Notes under the pieces: generated by a model
The model's database searches: none
The model's input: only the letters and a program-made list of their open reading frames with translations
What the model was told of the DNA's origin: nothing
Assembly: GCF_031458325.1 (NCBI RefSeq)
Contig: NZ_JAVDYG010000001.1
Coordinates: 2,170,001-2,234,000, forward strand
DNA from: Nocardioides marmoribigeumensis
Lineage (GTDB): Bacteria; Actinomycetota; Actinomycetes; Propionibacteriales; Nocardioidaceae
Direction of reading: 5' to 3'
Length of the DNA: 64,000 nt
Made by a program: the position numbers and the translations under genes
Part shown: piece after piece, positions 8,686 through 16,976 of the stretch
Numbering within the stretch: position 1 is the first letter of the stretch
Layout: the number at the start of each line of letters is the position of its first letter

Positions 8686-9585
8686 ATGGGACAGGTGGTG
8701 GCCGTGCTCGGTGGCGGCACGATGGGCCGCGGGATCGCCCGCTGCCTGGCCGGCCACGTCCCCGTCCGGGTCTACGACGCCTCCGACGAGGTGCGTCAGG
8801 CGCTGACGTCGGAATGGGCCGACGCGCCGGTGCTCGGCGTCGACGTCGCGGCGGACGTGGAGGAAGCCGTCGCCGGTGCCTCGGTGGTGCTGGAGTCGGT
8901 GTCGGAGGAGCTCGAGACCAAGGTCGCGGTCCTGTCGGCGGTCCGCGAGGCCACCGGTCCGGACGTCACGGTGGGCACCAACACCTCCTCCCTCGACCTC
9001 ACGGTGCTCGGAGACCGGGCGGGGATCCCGGACCGGCTGGTCGGGGTCCACTGGTTCAACCCGCCCGAGGTGGTGCCCGGGGTCGAGGTGGCGGCACCGG
9101 AGCGTGTCGATGCGGTGCACGTCCGACGCGTCACCGAGCTCCTCCGCCTGATCGACAAGGTCCCGCTTCCCGTCGGCGCCACCCCCGGCTACGTGGCCAA
9201 CCGGCTGCACGAGGCGCTGCTGGCGGAGGCGATCCGGTGCGTGACCGACGGGGCCGCCACCGCGCAGCAGGTCGACGCGGTCGTGCGCAGCACCTTCGGG
9301 CCCCGCTTCGCCGTCGCCGGACCGTTCGAGGTGATGGACCAGACGGGACTGGTGGTCCAGCGCGAAGCCTTCGCCAACCTGGAGGCGTCGCTCTCCAGCC
9401 CCGCGTTCCGAGTGCCGCCGGTCCTCGACTCACTGATCTCCGAGGGGCGGACGGGCCTCTCGGCAGGAGCCGGCTTCTACCAGTACGAGCAGGACGCCAC
9501 GGAGGTCGTGGCCGAACGAGTGGCCCGGTTGCAGGCCGTCCTTGCCGTCTGCACCCCCAGCACCCAGGAGGAAGCACGACCATGA
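8686..9585 (+). CDS. 3-hydroxyacyl-CoA dehydrogenase (3-hydroxybutyryl-CoA type)
   Basis: The 299-residue NAD-dependent enzyme has an N-terminal Rossmann loop [14 protein letters not shown] (5-18), the NTSSLDL segment, the catalytic His in [16 protein letters not shown], and the C-terminal helical domain with [15 protein letters not shown] and the FEVMDQTGL motif. It would oxidise 3-hydroxybutyryl-CoA, formed by hydrating the crotonyl-CoA that Kal makes, to acetoacetyl-CoA. GGAGAGGAG about 12 bases upstream supports the start. The stop overlaps the kal ATG (ATGA), tying it to the same pathway. The protein could also act on other short hydroxyacyl-CoAs. Confidence 0.92.
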   Translation: MGQVVAVLGGGTMGRGIARCLAGHVPVRVYDASDEVRQALTSEWADAPVLGVDVAADVEEAVAGASVVLESVSEELETKVAVLSAVREATGPDVTVGTNTSSLDLTVLGDRAGIPDRLVGVHWFNPPEVVPGVEVAAPERVDAVHVRRVTELLRLIDKVPLPVGATPGYVANRLHEALLAEAIRCVTDGAATAQQVDAVVRSTFGPRFAVAGPFEVMDQTGLVVQREAFANLEASLSSPAFRVPPVLDSLISEGRTGLSAGAGFYQYEQDATEVVAERVARLQAVLAVCTPSTQEEARP

Positions 9586-10040
9586 CCACCCGAGCTCGAG
9601 CCTGGGTCCGGATGCGGATGACACCCGGTGACGCCCGCTACGCCGGCGACCTCGTCGACGGAGGGCGCATCATGCAGCTCTTCAGCGACCTCGCCACGGA
9701 GCTGTCCATCATGCTCGACGGCGACGAGGGACTCTTCTGCGCCTACGACAGCGTGGAGTTCCTCGCTCCGCTGCACAGCGGCGACTTCATCGAGGCCGAA
9801 GGCGTCGTGACCCGCGTCGGCAACACGTCCCGACAGATGGCCTTCGAGGCCAGGCGCAGGATCAGGCCGAGCCCGGACCACGGGCCCACGGCCGCTGAGG
9901 TCCTGGCAGAGCCGGAGCTGCTCGCCCGCGCCTCGGGCACGGTCGTCGTGCCCGCGGACCGTCAGCGCCTCCGCCCCACCGTCCCGTCGTCCAACGGATC
10001 CGACCCAGCACAGTCCCCGCCTGAGGAGGCCCACAGATGA
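9582..10040 (+). CDS. kal: 3-aminobutyryl-CoA ammonia lyase-like hotdog protein (Kal)
   Basis: The 152-residue hotdog-fold protein shows the Kal pattern: [31 protein letters not shown] (11-41), [24 protein letters not shown] (46-69) and [12 protein letters not shown] (79-90). Kal eliminates ammonia from L-3-aminobutyryl-CoA, giving crotonyl-CoA in lysine fermentation. Its location between a hydroxyacyl-CoA dehydrogenase and a transporter operon ending near kce supports this role rather than a simple thioesterase. The last 30 or so residues are a Pro/Ser-rich tail beyond the hotdog core. It overlaps both neighbours by four bases (ATGA), so translation is coupled. Confidence 0.85.
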   Translation: MTTRARAWVRMRMTPGDARYAGDLVDGGRIMQLFSDLATELSIMLDGDEGLFCAYDSVEFLAPLHSGDFIEAEGVVTRVGNTSRQMAFEARRRIRPSPDHGPTAAEVLAEPELLARASGTVVVPADRQRLRPTVPSSNGSDPAQSPPEEAHR

Positions 10041-11632
10041 ACCAGTCCCACCCGTTCGGCGCGACCGGCCCGAACCTGACCCGACGTGGCCTGCTCCAGA
10101 CCTTCACCGCGAGCGGGCTGCTCGTGGTCGGGGGCTCGCTCCTCACCGCCTGCTCCGACGACAAGACCGCTCCCGGCGGGGGAGGCAAGGGGAAGGCGGG
10201 GGGCCGGCTGCGAGTGGGGGTCGCTGGTGGCAGCGCCAAGGACACCATCGACGCGCACCTGGGCGGCACCACCGACCCCGACGTCGCGCGAGGGATCCAG
10301 CTCTTCGAGCCGCTGGCGATGCGCGACAAGGACTTCCACCTCGAGATGCTGCTCGCCCAGTCCATCGAGCCCCACCAGGGCCGTGCGGACGCCTGGGAGA
10401 TCCGCATCAGGGACGGCGTCACCTTCCACGACGGCAAGACCATGGACCTCGACGACGTGATCTTCTCCCTGAAGCGCATCGTCGACCCCGAGAACCCAGG
10501 GACCGGAGCGTCGTCGCTGTCCGGCATCGACATGTCGGGGCTCAAGAAGCTCGACGACCGCACCCTGCTCGTGCCGCTGACGGCCCCCGACTCGGGCTTT
10601 CCCGACCAGATCGGCCAGTACTTCAACACGATCGTGCCGGTCGGCTACGACCCGAAGCGTCCCGTGGGCACGGGCCCGTTCAAGTTCAAGAGCTTCACGC
10701 CGGGCGAGCAGAGCGTGTTCGTGAAGAACGAGAACTACTGGCAGAGCGGACTGCCCTACCTCGACGAGCTCGTGATCATCGACTTCGCCGACGACACCGC
10801 CCGCGTCAACGCGCTGCGGGGCGGTCAGGTCGACGCCATCTCCAACCTCCCACCCAGCCAGGTCTCGAGCATCGAGTCCGGCGGGCGGGCGAGGGCACTG
10901 GTCGCCGAGACCGGAGGCTGGCAGCCGCTGCTCATGCGCGTGGACCAGCAGCCGTTCCAGGACGTCCGGGTGCGCCAGGCGTTCAAGCTCATCGCCGACC
11001 GGGAGCAGCTCGTGCAGCAGGCGCTCGCCGGGCAGGGCCAGGTGGGCAACGACATCTACGGCCGCTACGACGAGGCCTACGACAGCGGGCTCCCGCAGCG
11101 TCAGCAGGACCTCGACCAGGCGAAGTTCCTGCTCAAGCAGGCCGGGGCGAGCGGCGCGCAGGTCGAGCTGACCACCGCCCCGTTCCACTCCGGCGTGGTC
11201 GAGGCCGCGCAGATCTTCGCCGAGCAGGCCAAGGGTGCCGGCGTCGACGTACGCGTCCGCAAGGTCAACGAGGCGACGTACTGGGGACCCAACTACCTCA
11301 AGTGGACCTTCTCCCAGGACTTCTGGTTCACCCGGACCTTCCTGGCCCAGGTCGCCCAGGGCAACCTGCCCAACGCGCCCTACAACCAGACGCACTGGAA
11401 GGACCCGCGCTGGGTGCAGATGTACGACAAGGCGAGGACCGAGCTCGACGAGAGCCGTCGCACCGACGTCATCCACGACATGCAGAAGCTGCACCACGAG
11501 GAGGGCGGGGAGCTCATCTGGTCGTTCGCGAACCAGATCGACGCCGTCGCGGCCAACGTCAGTGGCATCGAGCCCGCCAAGTCAGGCATCCCCCTGATGA
11601 GCTACGGGCTCAAGCACGCACGCGTTGCCTGA
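10037..11632 (+). CDS. ABC transporter substrate-binding lipoprotein (oligopeptide/dipeptide type, SBP family 5)
   Basis: The 531-residue protein begins with a twin-arginine signal (TRRGLLQTF) and a lipobox LLTAC, so it is probably exported folded and lipid-anchored. The mature part is a family 5 solute-binding protein: [29 protein letters not shown] is the classic DppA/OppA segment, followed by [11 protein letters not shown] and FVKNENYW. Such proteins bind peptides, opines, nickel chelates and similar small solutes; the ligand cannot be read from sequence. Its gene is translationally coupled to kal and precedes the two permeases and ATPase, and kce follows the ATPase. The ligand is therefore likely a precursor for the Kdd/Kce/Kal route. 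Confidence 0.93.
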   Translation: MNQSHPFGATGPNLTRRGLLQTFTASGLLVVGGSLLTACSDDKTAPGGGGKGKAGGRLRVGVAGGSAKDTIDAHLGGTTDPDVARGIQLFEPLAMRDKDFHLEMLLAQSIEPHQGRADAWEIRIRDGVTFHDGKTMDLDDVIFSLKRIVDPENPGTGASSLSGIDMSGLKKLDDRTLLVPLTAPDSGFPDQIGQYFNTIVPVGYDPKRPVGTGPFKFKSFTPGEQSVFVKNENYWQSGLPYLDELVIIDFADDTARVNALRGGQVDAISNLPPSQVSSIESGGRARALVAETGGWQPLLMRVDQQPFQDVRVRQAFKLIADREQLVQQALAGQGQVGNDIYGRYDEAYDSGLPQRQQDLDQAKFLLKQAGASGAQVELTTAPFHSGVVEAAQIFAEQAKGAGVDVRVRKVNEATYWGPNYLKWTFSQDFWFTRTFLAQVAQGNLPNAPYNQTHWKDPRWVQMYDKARTELDESRRTDVIHDMQKLHHEEGGELIWSFANQIDAVAANVSGIEPAKSGIPLMSYGLKHARVA

Positions 11633-11694
11633 GTGGTCCGCCGACCTGCCGGACGGGTCGGCCCGCGGTCGAGGAGGTCGGAAGTGGTGAGGTC

Positions 11695-12651
11695 GTGCTG
11701 AAGCGTCTCCTGGTACGTCGGTTCGGTCTCGGCCTGCTGACGATCTGGCTGGTCTCGGTGCTCGTCTTCCTGGGCACCCAGGTGCTCCCGGGCAACAGCG
11801 CCCAGGCCATCCTGGGCAAGCGCAGCACACCCGAGCGGCTCGCGGCCATGGAGAAGCAGCTGCACCTCGACCAGTCGGTCCTGCAGCAGTACCTCAACTG
11901 GCTCGGCGGGATCCTCACCGGCGACCCGGGCACGTCCCTGGCCTCGCAGCAGCCGGTGTGGCACCTGCTGTCCGACAAGATCGTCAACTCGGCCGTGCTG
12001 ATGCTGGTGGCGGCTCTCATCACGATCCCGTTGTCGATCCTCCTCGGGACGTGGGCGGCCGTGCGTCGCGACCGTGCCGTCGACCATGCCATCTCGACGA
12101 CGACGCTGGTGCTCGCGGCCGTGCCGGAGTTCGTGATCGGCATCCTGCTCGTCCTCACGCTCGCCACGAGCGTCCTCCAGGTGTTCCCGGCGGTCTCCCT
12201 GCTCGCGCCGGGTCAGTACCCGTGGAACCACCCGGCGGTCATGGTCCTGCCTGCCCTCACGCTCATCCTCGCGGCCACGCCGTACATCAGCCGGATCATG
12301 CGCGGCTCGATGGTCGAGGTGCTGGAGAGCGAGTACGTCCAGATGGCCCGGCTCAAGGGCATGCCCGGACGGACCGTCATCTGGCGCCACGCGGTCCCCA
12401 ACGCGCTGGTGCCGGCCGTGCAGGTCTCGGCCCTGATCCTGGCCTGGATGGCCGGCGGTGTGGTCCTGGTCGAGTACGTCTTCGCCTACCCCGGCGTGGG
12501 TGGCGCGCTCGTGGACGCGGTCGACAACCAGGACATCCCGGTCGTGCAGTTCCTCGCGCTGCTCGCGGCGGTCCTCTACGTCACGCTCAACCTGGCGGCC
12601 GACGTCATCAGCATCCTGCTGACCCCGCGAGCCAGGACGGCCCGAGCATGA
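11695..12651 (+). CDS. ABC transporter permease, DppB/OppB type
   Basis: The 318-residue inner-membrane permease starts with a typical LVRRFGLGLLTIWLVSVLVFLGTQVLPGN first membrane segment and the DppB loop that follows. The EAA-type loop near the end reads YVQMARLKGMPGRTVIWRHAVPNALVP, the contact site for the ATPase. About six hydrophobic segments are visible. A GTG at 11695 is the best start; AGGAGG lies about 14 bases upstream, rather far. The stop overlaps the next permease as ATGA. Confidence 0.92.
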   Translation: MLKRLLVRRFGLGLLTIWLVSVLVFLGTQVLPGNSAQAILGKRSTPERLAAMEKQLHLDQSVLQQYLNWLGGILTGDPGTSLASQQPVWHLLSDKIVNSAVLMLVAALITIPLSILLGTWAAVRRDRAVDHAISTTTLVLAAVPEFVIGILLVLTLATSVLQVFPAVSLLAPGQYPWNHPAVMVLPALTLILAATPYISRIMRGSMVEVLESEYVQMARLKGMPGRTVIWRHAVPNALVPAVQVSALILAWMAGGVVLVEYVFAYPGVGGALVDAVDNQDIPVVQFLALLAAVLYVTLNLAADVISILLTPRARTARA

Positions 12652-13580
12652 GCATCCCGCTCGGAGAGAGCGTCGAGGTGGAGCCGACAGGCGCCGCCCT
12701 GGGAGAGGGAGTGGCGAGCACGAGCGGCCGGCCGCCCCGGCGTTCCGGGTGGGAGACGGGCAGACGCGCCCTGAGGCTGGGCCGCACGCGGGTCGGGCTC
12801 GGGATCTGGCTCACCCTGGTGACGCTCGCCGTGCTGGGGCCCTGGCTGGCGCCCTACTCGGCCACCGAGTTCGTCGGCATCCCGAGCACCTCGTCGGCGG
12901 CGCACACGCTCCTGGGGACCGACAACCTCGGGCGCGACGTCCTCAGCCGCTTCCTCAGCGGTGGCCGGTCGGTCATCGCGCTGTCGCTCGTGGCTGCCCT
13001 GATCGGCGTGGGCACCGGGACCCTGGTCGGCGTCGTGGCGGCGTACTTCCGAGGCGTGCGCGACGACGTCCTGATGCGAGCGGCGGACGTCCTGATGGCG
13101 TTCCCCCAGATCATCTTCGTGCTCGTCCTGCTGGCCGGCTTCGGCTCGAAGCTCTGGCTGCTCGTCCTCGCCGTGGGGATCACCCACGCACCCCACACCG
13201 CGCGCGTCGTGCGCGGCGCCGCCATGGACGTGGTCGAACGCGACTTCGTGAAGGCCGCAGAGGCGATCGGCGTGCCTCGGCGCACGGTCGTGCTGAAGGA
13301 GATCATCCCCAACGTCAGCAGCCCGATCCTGGTCGAGCTCGGTCTGCGCATGACCTACTCGATCGCCCTGATCGCCGGACTGAGCTTCCTCGGCTTCGGC
13401 CTCCAGCCGCCCTCGGCCGACTGGGGACTGATGATCAACGAGAACAGGCTGGCGATCGAGCAGCAGCCGTGGGCGGTGCTCCTTCCGGTGCTGGCCATCG
13501 GCCTGCTCACCGTGGCGTCCAACCTGGTCGCGGACGGCATCGCACGTGCCTCGATCGGCATCGACAGGAGCAACGGATGA
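12648..13580 (+). CDS. ABC transporter permease, DppC/OppC type
   Basis: The 310-residue permease has a cytoplasmic N-terminal extension of about 45 residues, then the first membrane segment (GLGIWLTLVTLAVLGPWLAPYS). It carries the DppC hallmark HTLLGTDNLGRDVLSRFLSGGR and the EAA-like loop RDFVKAAEAIGVPRRTVVLKEIIPNVSSPI. It pairs with the upstream permease to form the membrane channel. ATGA overlaps at both ends show it is part of one translationally coupled operon from the dehydrogenase through the ATPase. Confidence 0.93.
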   Translation: MSIPLGESVEVEPTGAALGEGVASTSGRPPRRSGWETGRRALRLGRTRVGLGIWLTLVTLAVLGPWLAPYSATEFVGIPSTSSAAHTLLGTDNLGRDVLSRFLSGGRSVIALSLVAALIGVGTGTLVGVVAAYFRGVRDDVLMRAADVLMAFPQIIFVLVLLAGFGSKLWLLVLAVGITHAPHTARVVRGAAMDVVERDFVKAAEAIGVPRRTVVLKEIIPNVSSPILVELGLRMTYSIALIAGLSFLGFGLQPPSADWGLMINENRLAIEQQPWAVLLPVLAIGLLTVASNLVADGIARASIGIDRSNG

Positions 13581-15358
13581 GTGTCGGGCCCGCAGTCCTG
13601 ACCGTCGAGAGCCTCTCGGTGGTGATCACCCGCACCGGCGACCACATCGTCGAGGAGGTGGACCTCACCGTCCGACCCGGCGAGGTCCTGGGTCTCGTCG
13701 GGGAGTCGGGCTGCGGCAAGACGACGGTGAGCATGGCCATGCTCGGACACACGCGCGTGGGTGCGCGGATCGACCACGGTCGGATCGCCGTGGGTGGGCG
13801 GGACCTCACGACGATGAGCGCGAGGGAGCTGCAGGGCGTCCGGGGTCGCACCGTGGCCTACATCCCCCAGGACCCGCCCACCGCGCTGAACCCGGCGCTG
13901 CGCATCCACCGCCAGCTCGAGGAGGTCCTCGAGGTGCACGCCCCCGACCTCTCGGCCGAGGAGCGCCGAGCGCGTGTCGTGGCGACCCTCGCCGAGGTGG
14001 CCCTCAGCGGCGACGACGAGTTCCTCCAGCGCTATCCCCACCAGCTCTCCGGCGGACAGCAGCAGCGCGTCGTCCTCGCCATGGCGTTCGTGGCACGGCC
14101 CCAGGTGCTGGTGTGCGACGAGCCGACCACGGGCCTCGACGTGACCACCCAGGCACGCGTGCTGGAGACGGTGCGCGAGCTGTGTCGCTCCCACCAGGTC
14201 GCTGCCATCTACGTCAGCCACGACCTGGCGGTGGTGTCCGGCATCGCCGACCGGGTCGCTGTGATGTACGCCGGCCAGGTCGTCGAGATCGGTCCTCGCG
14301 AGGACCTGTTCCATCGGCCGCGGCACCCGTACACGCGTCGACTGATGCGTGCGATCCCTCGCTTCGAGGGTGAGCAGGCGCCCCAGGGGATACCCGGACA
14401 CGCGCCACGTCCCGGCGAGCGAGTGCTCGGCTGTGCCTTCGCGCCGCGCTGTCCACTGGCGACCTCCGCGTGCACCGAGCAGGTGCCGCCCCTGCAGACC
14501 ATCGGGCCCGACCACGCCGTGCGCTGCATCCACCACGATCGGGCGATGGCCCTGTCGGCGACCGGTGTGGACCGGGTGACCGGCGCGGTGCCGGGTGACG
14601 AGCTGTTGCGTGTCGGTGCCCTGACCGCGTCCCACGGGCGGGTCCAGGTGCTCCACGGCATCGACCTCGACGTGCGTGCCGGTGAGTGCCTCGCCCTCGT
14701 GGGGGAGTCCGGCTCCGGCAAGACGACCACGGTCCGGTGCATCGCGGGCCTGCACCAGCAGTACGACGGCCTGGTCACGCTGGGCGGCGAGGAGCTCGCC
14801 CACACCCCCCGCCGCCGGACCGTCGAGCAGCGTCGCCGCTTGCAGTACGTCTTCCAGAACCCGTATGCCTCCCTCAACCCGCGCTACTCGATCAGGGACG
14901 CGATCGCGGTGCCGCTGAAGCTGTTCCACGGCCTGGGTGGGGCCGCCGCGGCGGCGAGGACCACCGAGCTCCTCGACCAGGTGGCACTGCCGGGGACGGC
15001 GGCGCGCCGCTACCCCGACGAGCTGTCCGGCGGTGAACGTCAACGCGTCGCCATCGCCCGCGCGCTGGCTGCCGACCCGTCCGTGCTGCTGTGCGACGAG
15101 ATCACCAGCGCCCTGGACGTCTCGGTGCAGGCGACCATCATGGAGCTGCTGGCCCGCCTGCGGGAGGAGATGGGGCTGTCGCTGGTGTTCGTCACCCACA
15201 ATCTCGCGCTGATCCGAAGCATCGCGGACCGCGTCGCGGTGATGCAGCACGGACGGATCGTCGAGGCGGGACCGGTCGCCGAGGTCCTGGACTCTCCCCG
15301 CGACGAGTACACCCGGCGACTCCTGGCCCACACGCCTCAGCTCGACGCCGCGCCCTGA
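13577..15358 (+). CDS. ABC transporter ATP-binding protein, fused DppD-DppF type
   Basis: The single 593-residue polypeptide holds both ATPase subunits of an oligopeptide-type importer. Half one has Walker A GESGCGKTT (42-50), signature LSGGQQQR (about 156) and Walker B VLVCDEPTTGLD. It ends with the OppD C-terminal extension, including the Cys-containing LGCAFAPRCPLATSACTEQVPPL segment. Half two has Walker A GESGSGKTT (about 376-384), the LSGGERQR signature (about 482) and LLCDEITSALDVS. Both halves look catalytically intact. The fusion is common in actinobacteria. It is the last transporter gene, 48 bases before kce. Confidence 0.94.
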   Translation: MSVGPAVLTVESLSVVITRTGDHIVEEVDLTVRPGEVLGLVGESGCGKTTVSMAMLGHTRVGARIDHGRIAVGGRDLTTMSARELQGVRGRTVAYIPQDPPTALNPALRIHRQLEEVLEVHAPDLSAEERRARVVATLAEVALSGDDEFLQRYPHQLSGGQQQRVVLAMAFVARPQVLVCDEPTTGLDVTTQARVLETVRELCRSHQVAAIYVSHDLAVVSGIADRVAVMYAGQVVEIGPREDLFHRPRHPYTRRLMRAIPRFEGEQAPQGIPGHAPRPGERVLGCAFAPRCPLATSACTEQVPPLQTIGPDHAVRCIHHDRAMALSATGVDRVTGAVPGDELLRVGALTASHGRVQVLHGIDLDVRAGECLALVGESGSGKTTTVRCIAGLHQQYDGLVTLGGEELAHTPRRRTVEQRRRLQYVFQNPYASLNPRYSIRDAIAVPLKLFHGLGGAAAAARTTELLDQVALPGTAARRYPDELSGGERQRVAIARALAADPSVLLCDEITSALDVSVQATIMELLARLREEMGLSLVFVTHNLALIRSIADRVAVMQHGRIVEAGPVAEVLDSPRDEYTRRLLAHTPQLDAAP

Positions 15359-15406
15359 GCGCGTTCGTCGACCACGACCGAGCACGACCGACCTCGAGGG
15401 TGACCG

Positions 15407-16264
15407 ATGACCAGCACGAGTGTTCCCGCCCCGGCGACCTCCGGCGAGCCCCTGCTCATCACCGTGGCGCCCACGGGAGCGGAGATCGACAAGGCCGACG
15501 TCCCGCAGCTGCCGACCACGCCGGAGGAGGTGGCGAGGACCGCGGTGGAGTGCCGCGAGGCGGGGGCGGCGATGATCCACCTCCACGTCCGGGACTCAGA
15601 GCACCGGCCGACCCTCGACCTGCCGCTGCTGAAGGAGTGGGTGGCCGCGGTGCGGGAGAGCACCGACCTCGTCGTGCAGCTCTCGACCGGCGGCTCGGTG
15701 CACGACCCCTTGGACAAGCGGCTGCAGGTCCTCGATGCCGAGCCGGACTCCTGCAGCATCACGATGGGCACGACGAACTTCGGCGACGAGGTCTTCCTCA
15801 ACCCGTGGCCGTTCGTCCGCGACCTGCACCTGCTCGCCCGCGACCGAGGCGTGGCTCCGGAGTACGAGCTGTTCGACCTCGGTCAGGTGCACGCGCTCCA
15901 ACGGCTGCTGGACCAGCACGGGCTGCCGGTGGGGGAGCGGGTGCACGTCGATCTCGTCATGGGCGTGCCCGGCGGGATGAACGGGACGACCGACGCCCTG
16001 GTCGCGGCGGCACGGGACCTCCCGCCCGCCGTCACCTCGTGGTCCGCGACCGGCATCGGCCGGTCCACCATCCCGGTGATGTTCGGGGCGCTGTCTCGCG
16101 GCGGGCACCTGCGCGTCGGCATGGAGGACACGGTGACCTACGCGCGCGGTGTCGCGGTCCGGTCCAACGCGCAGCTGGTGGAGCGGGCGGCCCGGGCCGG
16201 TGTGCTGGCACAACGCTCCCCGATGGCGCCGGACGAGGCGCGCGCGATGATCGGTCTGCGATGA
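15407..16264 (+). CDS. kce: 3-keto-5-aminohexanoate cleavage enzyme-like (Kce, BKACE/DUF849)
   Basis: This 285-residue TIM-barrel beta-keto-acid cleavage enzyme needs zinc and acetyl-CoA. The visible metal-site motif is MIHLHVRD (His58, His60), and Glu240 in VGMEDTVTYARG is the expected third ligand. STGGSVHDPLDKR and TMGTTNFGDEVFLNP are further family signatures. In lysine fermentation Kce turns 3-keto-5-aminohexanoate plus acetyl-CoA into acetoacetate plus 3-aminobutyryl-CoA, the substrate of Kal. BKACE members act on several beta-keto acids, so Kce identity rests mainly on the nearby kdd and kal homologues. The ATG follows GAGGGTGACC. Confidence 0.85.
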   Translation: MTSTSVPAPATSGEPLLITVAPTGAEIDKADVPQLPTTPEEVARTAVECREAGAAMIHLHVRDSEHRPTLDLPLLKEWVAAVRESTDLVVQLSTGGSVHDPLDKRLQVLDAEPDSCSITMGTTNFGDEVFLNPWPFVRDLHLLARDRGVAPEYELFDLGQVHALQRLLDQHGLPVGERVHVDLVMGVPGGMNGTTDALVAAARDLPPAVTSWSATGIGRSTIPVMFGALSRGGHLRVGMEDTVTYARGVAVRSNAQLVERAARAGVLAQRSPMAPDEARAMIGLR

Positions 16265-16286
16265 GGCAGGGGCGCCAGGACGTTGC

Positions 16287-16298
16287 TATGGTCCGGGC
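16287..16298 (+). promoter_or_regulatory. Leaderless promoter, -10 TATGGT
   Basis: TGCTATGGT forms an extended -10 element with hexamer TATGGT at 16287-16292. Six bases later is the ATG of the 58-residue ORF, the spacing seen for leaderless actinobacterial mRNAs. It implies a promoter separate from the kce operon. Confidence 0.5.
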
Positions 16299-16475
16299 AT
16301 GACGGCATACGACGTGGAGCAGGTGGCGGTGGCGTTCGCGCCCGCGCACATCCCGTCGCACGTGCCGTCCGGCGCTGCTCTGCTGGCCCTTCGGCTCAAC
16401 GAAGAGGCACGCGGCATCAGCGGGCTCGACGTCCTGCGACGCAGCGTCGACCGCGCCCCGCCCGCCGTGTCCTGA
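16299..16475 (+). CDS. Small hypothetical protein, 58 residues
   Basis: This short gene reads MTAYDVEQVAVAFAPAHIP to DRAPPAVS and has mostly G or C at third codon positions, as real genes here do. It has no signal peptide or membrane segment. A Leu/Ala-rich amphipathic stretch (ALLALRLNEEARGISGLDVLRR) could form a helix. The start is supported by the leaderless -10 box just upstream. No family is recognised. It lies between kce and the DksA/TraR-like gene. Confidence 0.5.
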   Translation: MTAYDVEQVAVAFAPAHIPSHVPSGAALLALRLNEEARGISGLDVLRRSVDRAPPAVS

Positions 16476-16579
16476 TCTCAACGCCCCCGCGTCGCCGCGC
16501 CAACGGCGCCGCTTCTCTGCGCGTCGCCCCCTCTCCGACGAGAGCGCCCGGGGCGGCGCCACGTTCATCAGGACTCGCC

Positions 16580-16954
16580 ATGACCTCTCTCATCTCCCCG
16601 TCCACCTCGGCCGCACCCCCACGCCCCGGACCCGGCGCCGACCTGGTCGAGCTGCCGGAGCCCACCGGTCTCGACCTCACCTCGCCCACCGAGGTGGACG
16701 ACCACCTGGCGGCCGTGGAACGTGCTCGCCAGCGCCAGCTCGACGCCATGCGCCCGACCCGGTCCGACCCCGTCGCCGAGGTGTGCCGCGCCAACTTGGA
16801 GCGCATCCTGGCCGACGTGCGGGCCGCCCGTGCTCGCGTGGCCTCGGGTCGGTACGGCACCTGCACCCGCTGCGGCCTCGCGATCGCCCCGGACCGGCTG
16901 GCACTGCGCCCGTGGGCAGCGGCGTGCACGCGGTGCACCGACGCCCAGCGCTGA
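16580..16954 (+). CDS. DksA/TraR-family zinc-finger protein
   Basis: The 124-residue protein has a helical middle (EVDDHLAAVERARQRQLDAM...LERILADVRAARARVASGRYG) and a C-terminal four-cysteine finger CTRCGLA...CTRCTDA, the C4 zinc ribbon of DksA/TraR proteins. The first 40 residues are Pro/Ala-rich and probably disordered. DksA-like proteins act in the RNA polymerase secondary channel, though small actinobacterial members are largely uncharacterised. AGGA about seven bases before ATG 16580 supports the start. The 100 bases upstream include a possible hairpin (GGCGCCGC at 16505-16512 with GCGGCGCC at 16553-16560). Confidence 0.85.
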   Translation: MTSLISPSTSAAPPRPGPGADLVELPEPTGLDLTSPTEVDDHLAAVERARQRQLDAMRPTRSDPVAEVCRANLERILADVRAARARVASGRYGTCTRCGLAIAPDRLALRPWAAACTRCTDAQR

Positions 16955-16976
16955 GACGACGAAGGAGAACCGCTCG

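Noticed and set aside
6918-16264. kamA, kamD or kamE near the Kdd/Kce/Kal cluster
   Set aside because: No radical-SAM or B12-binding aminomutase sequence is present anywhere in the window.
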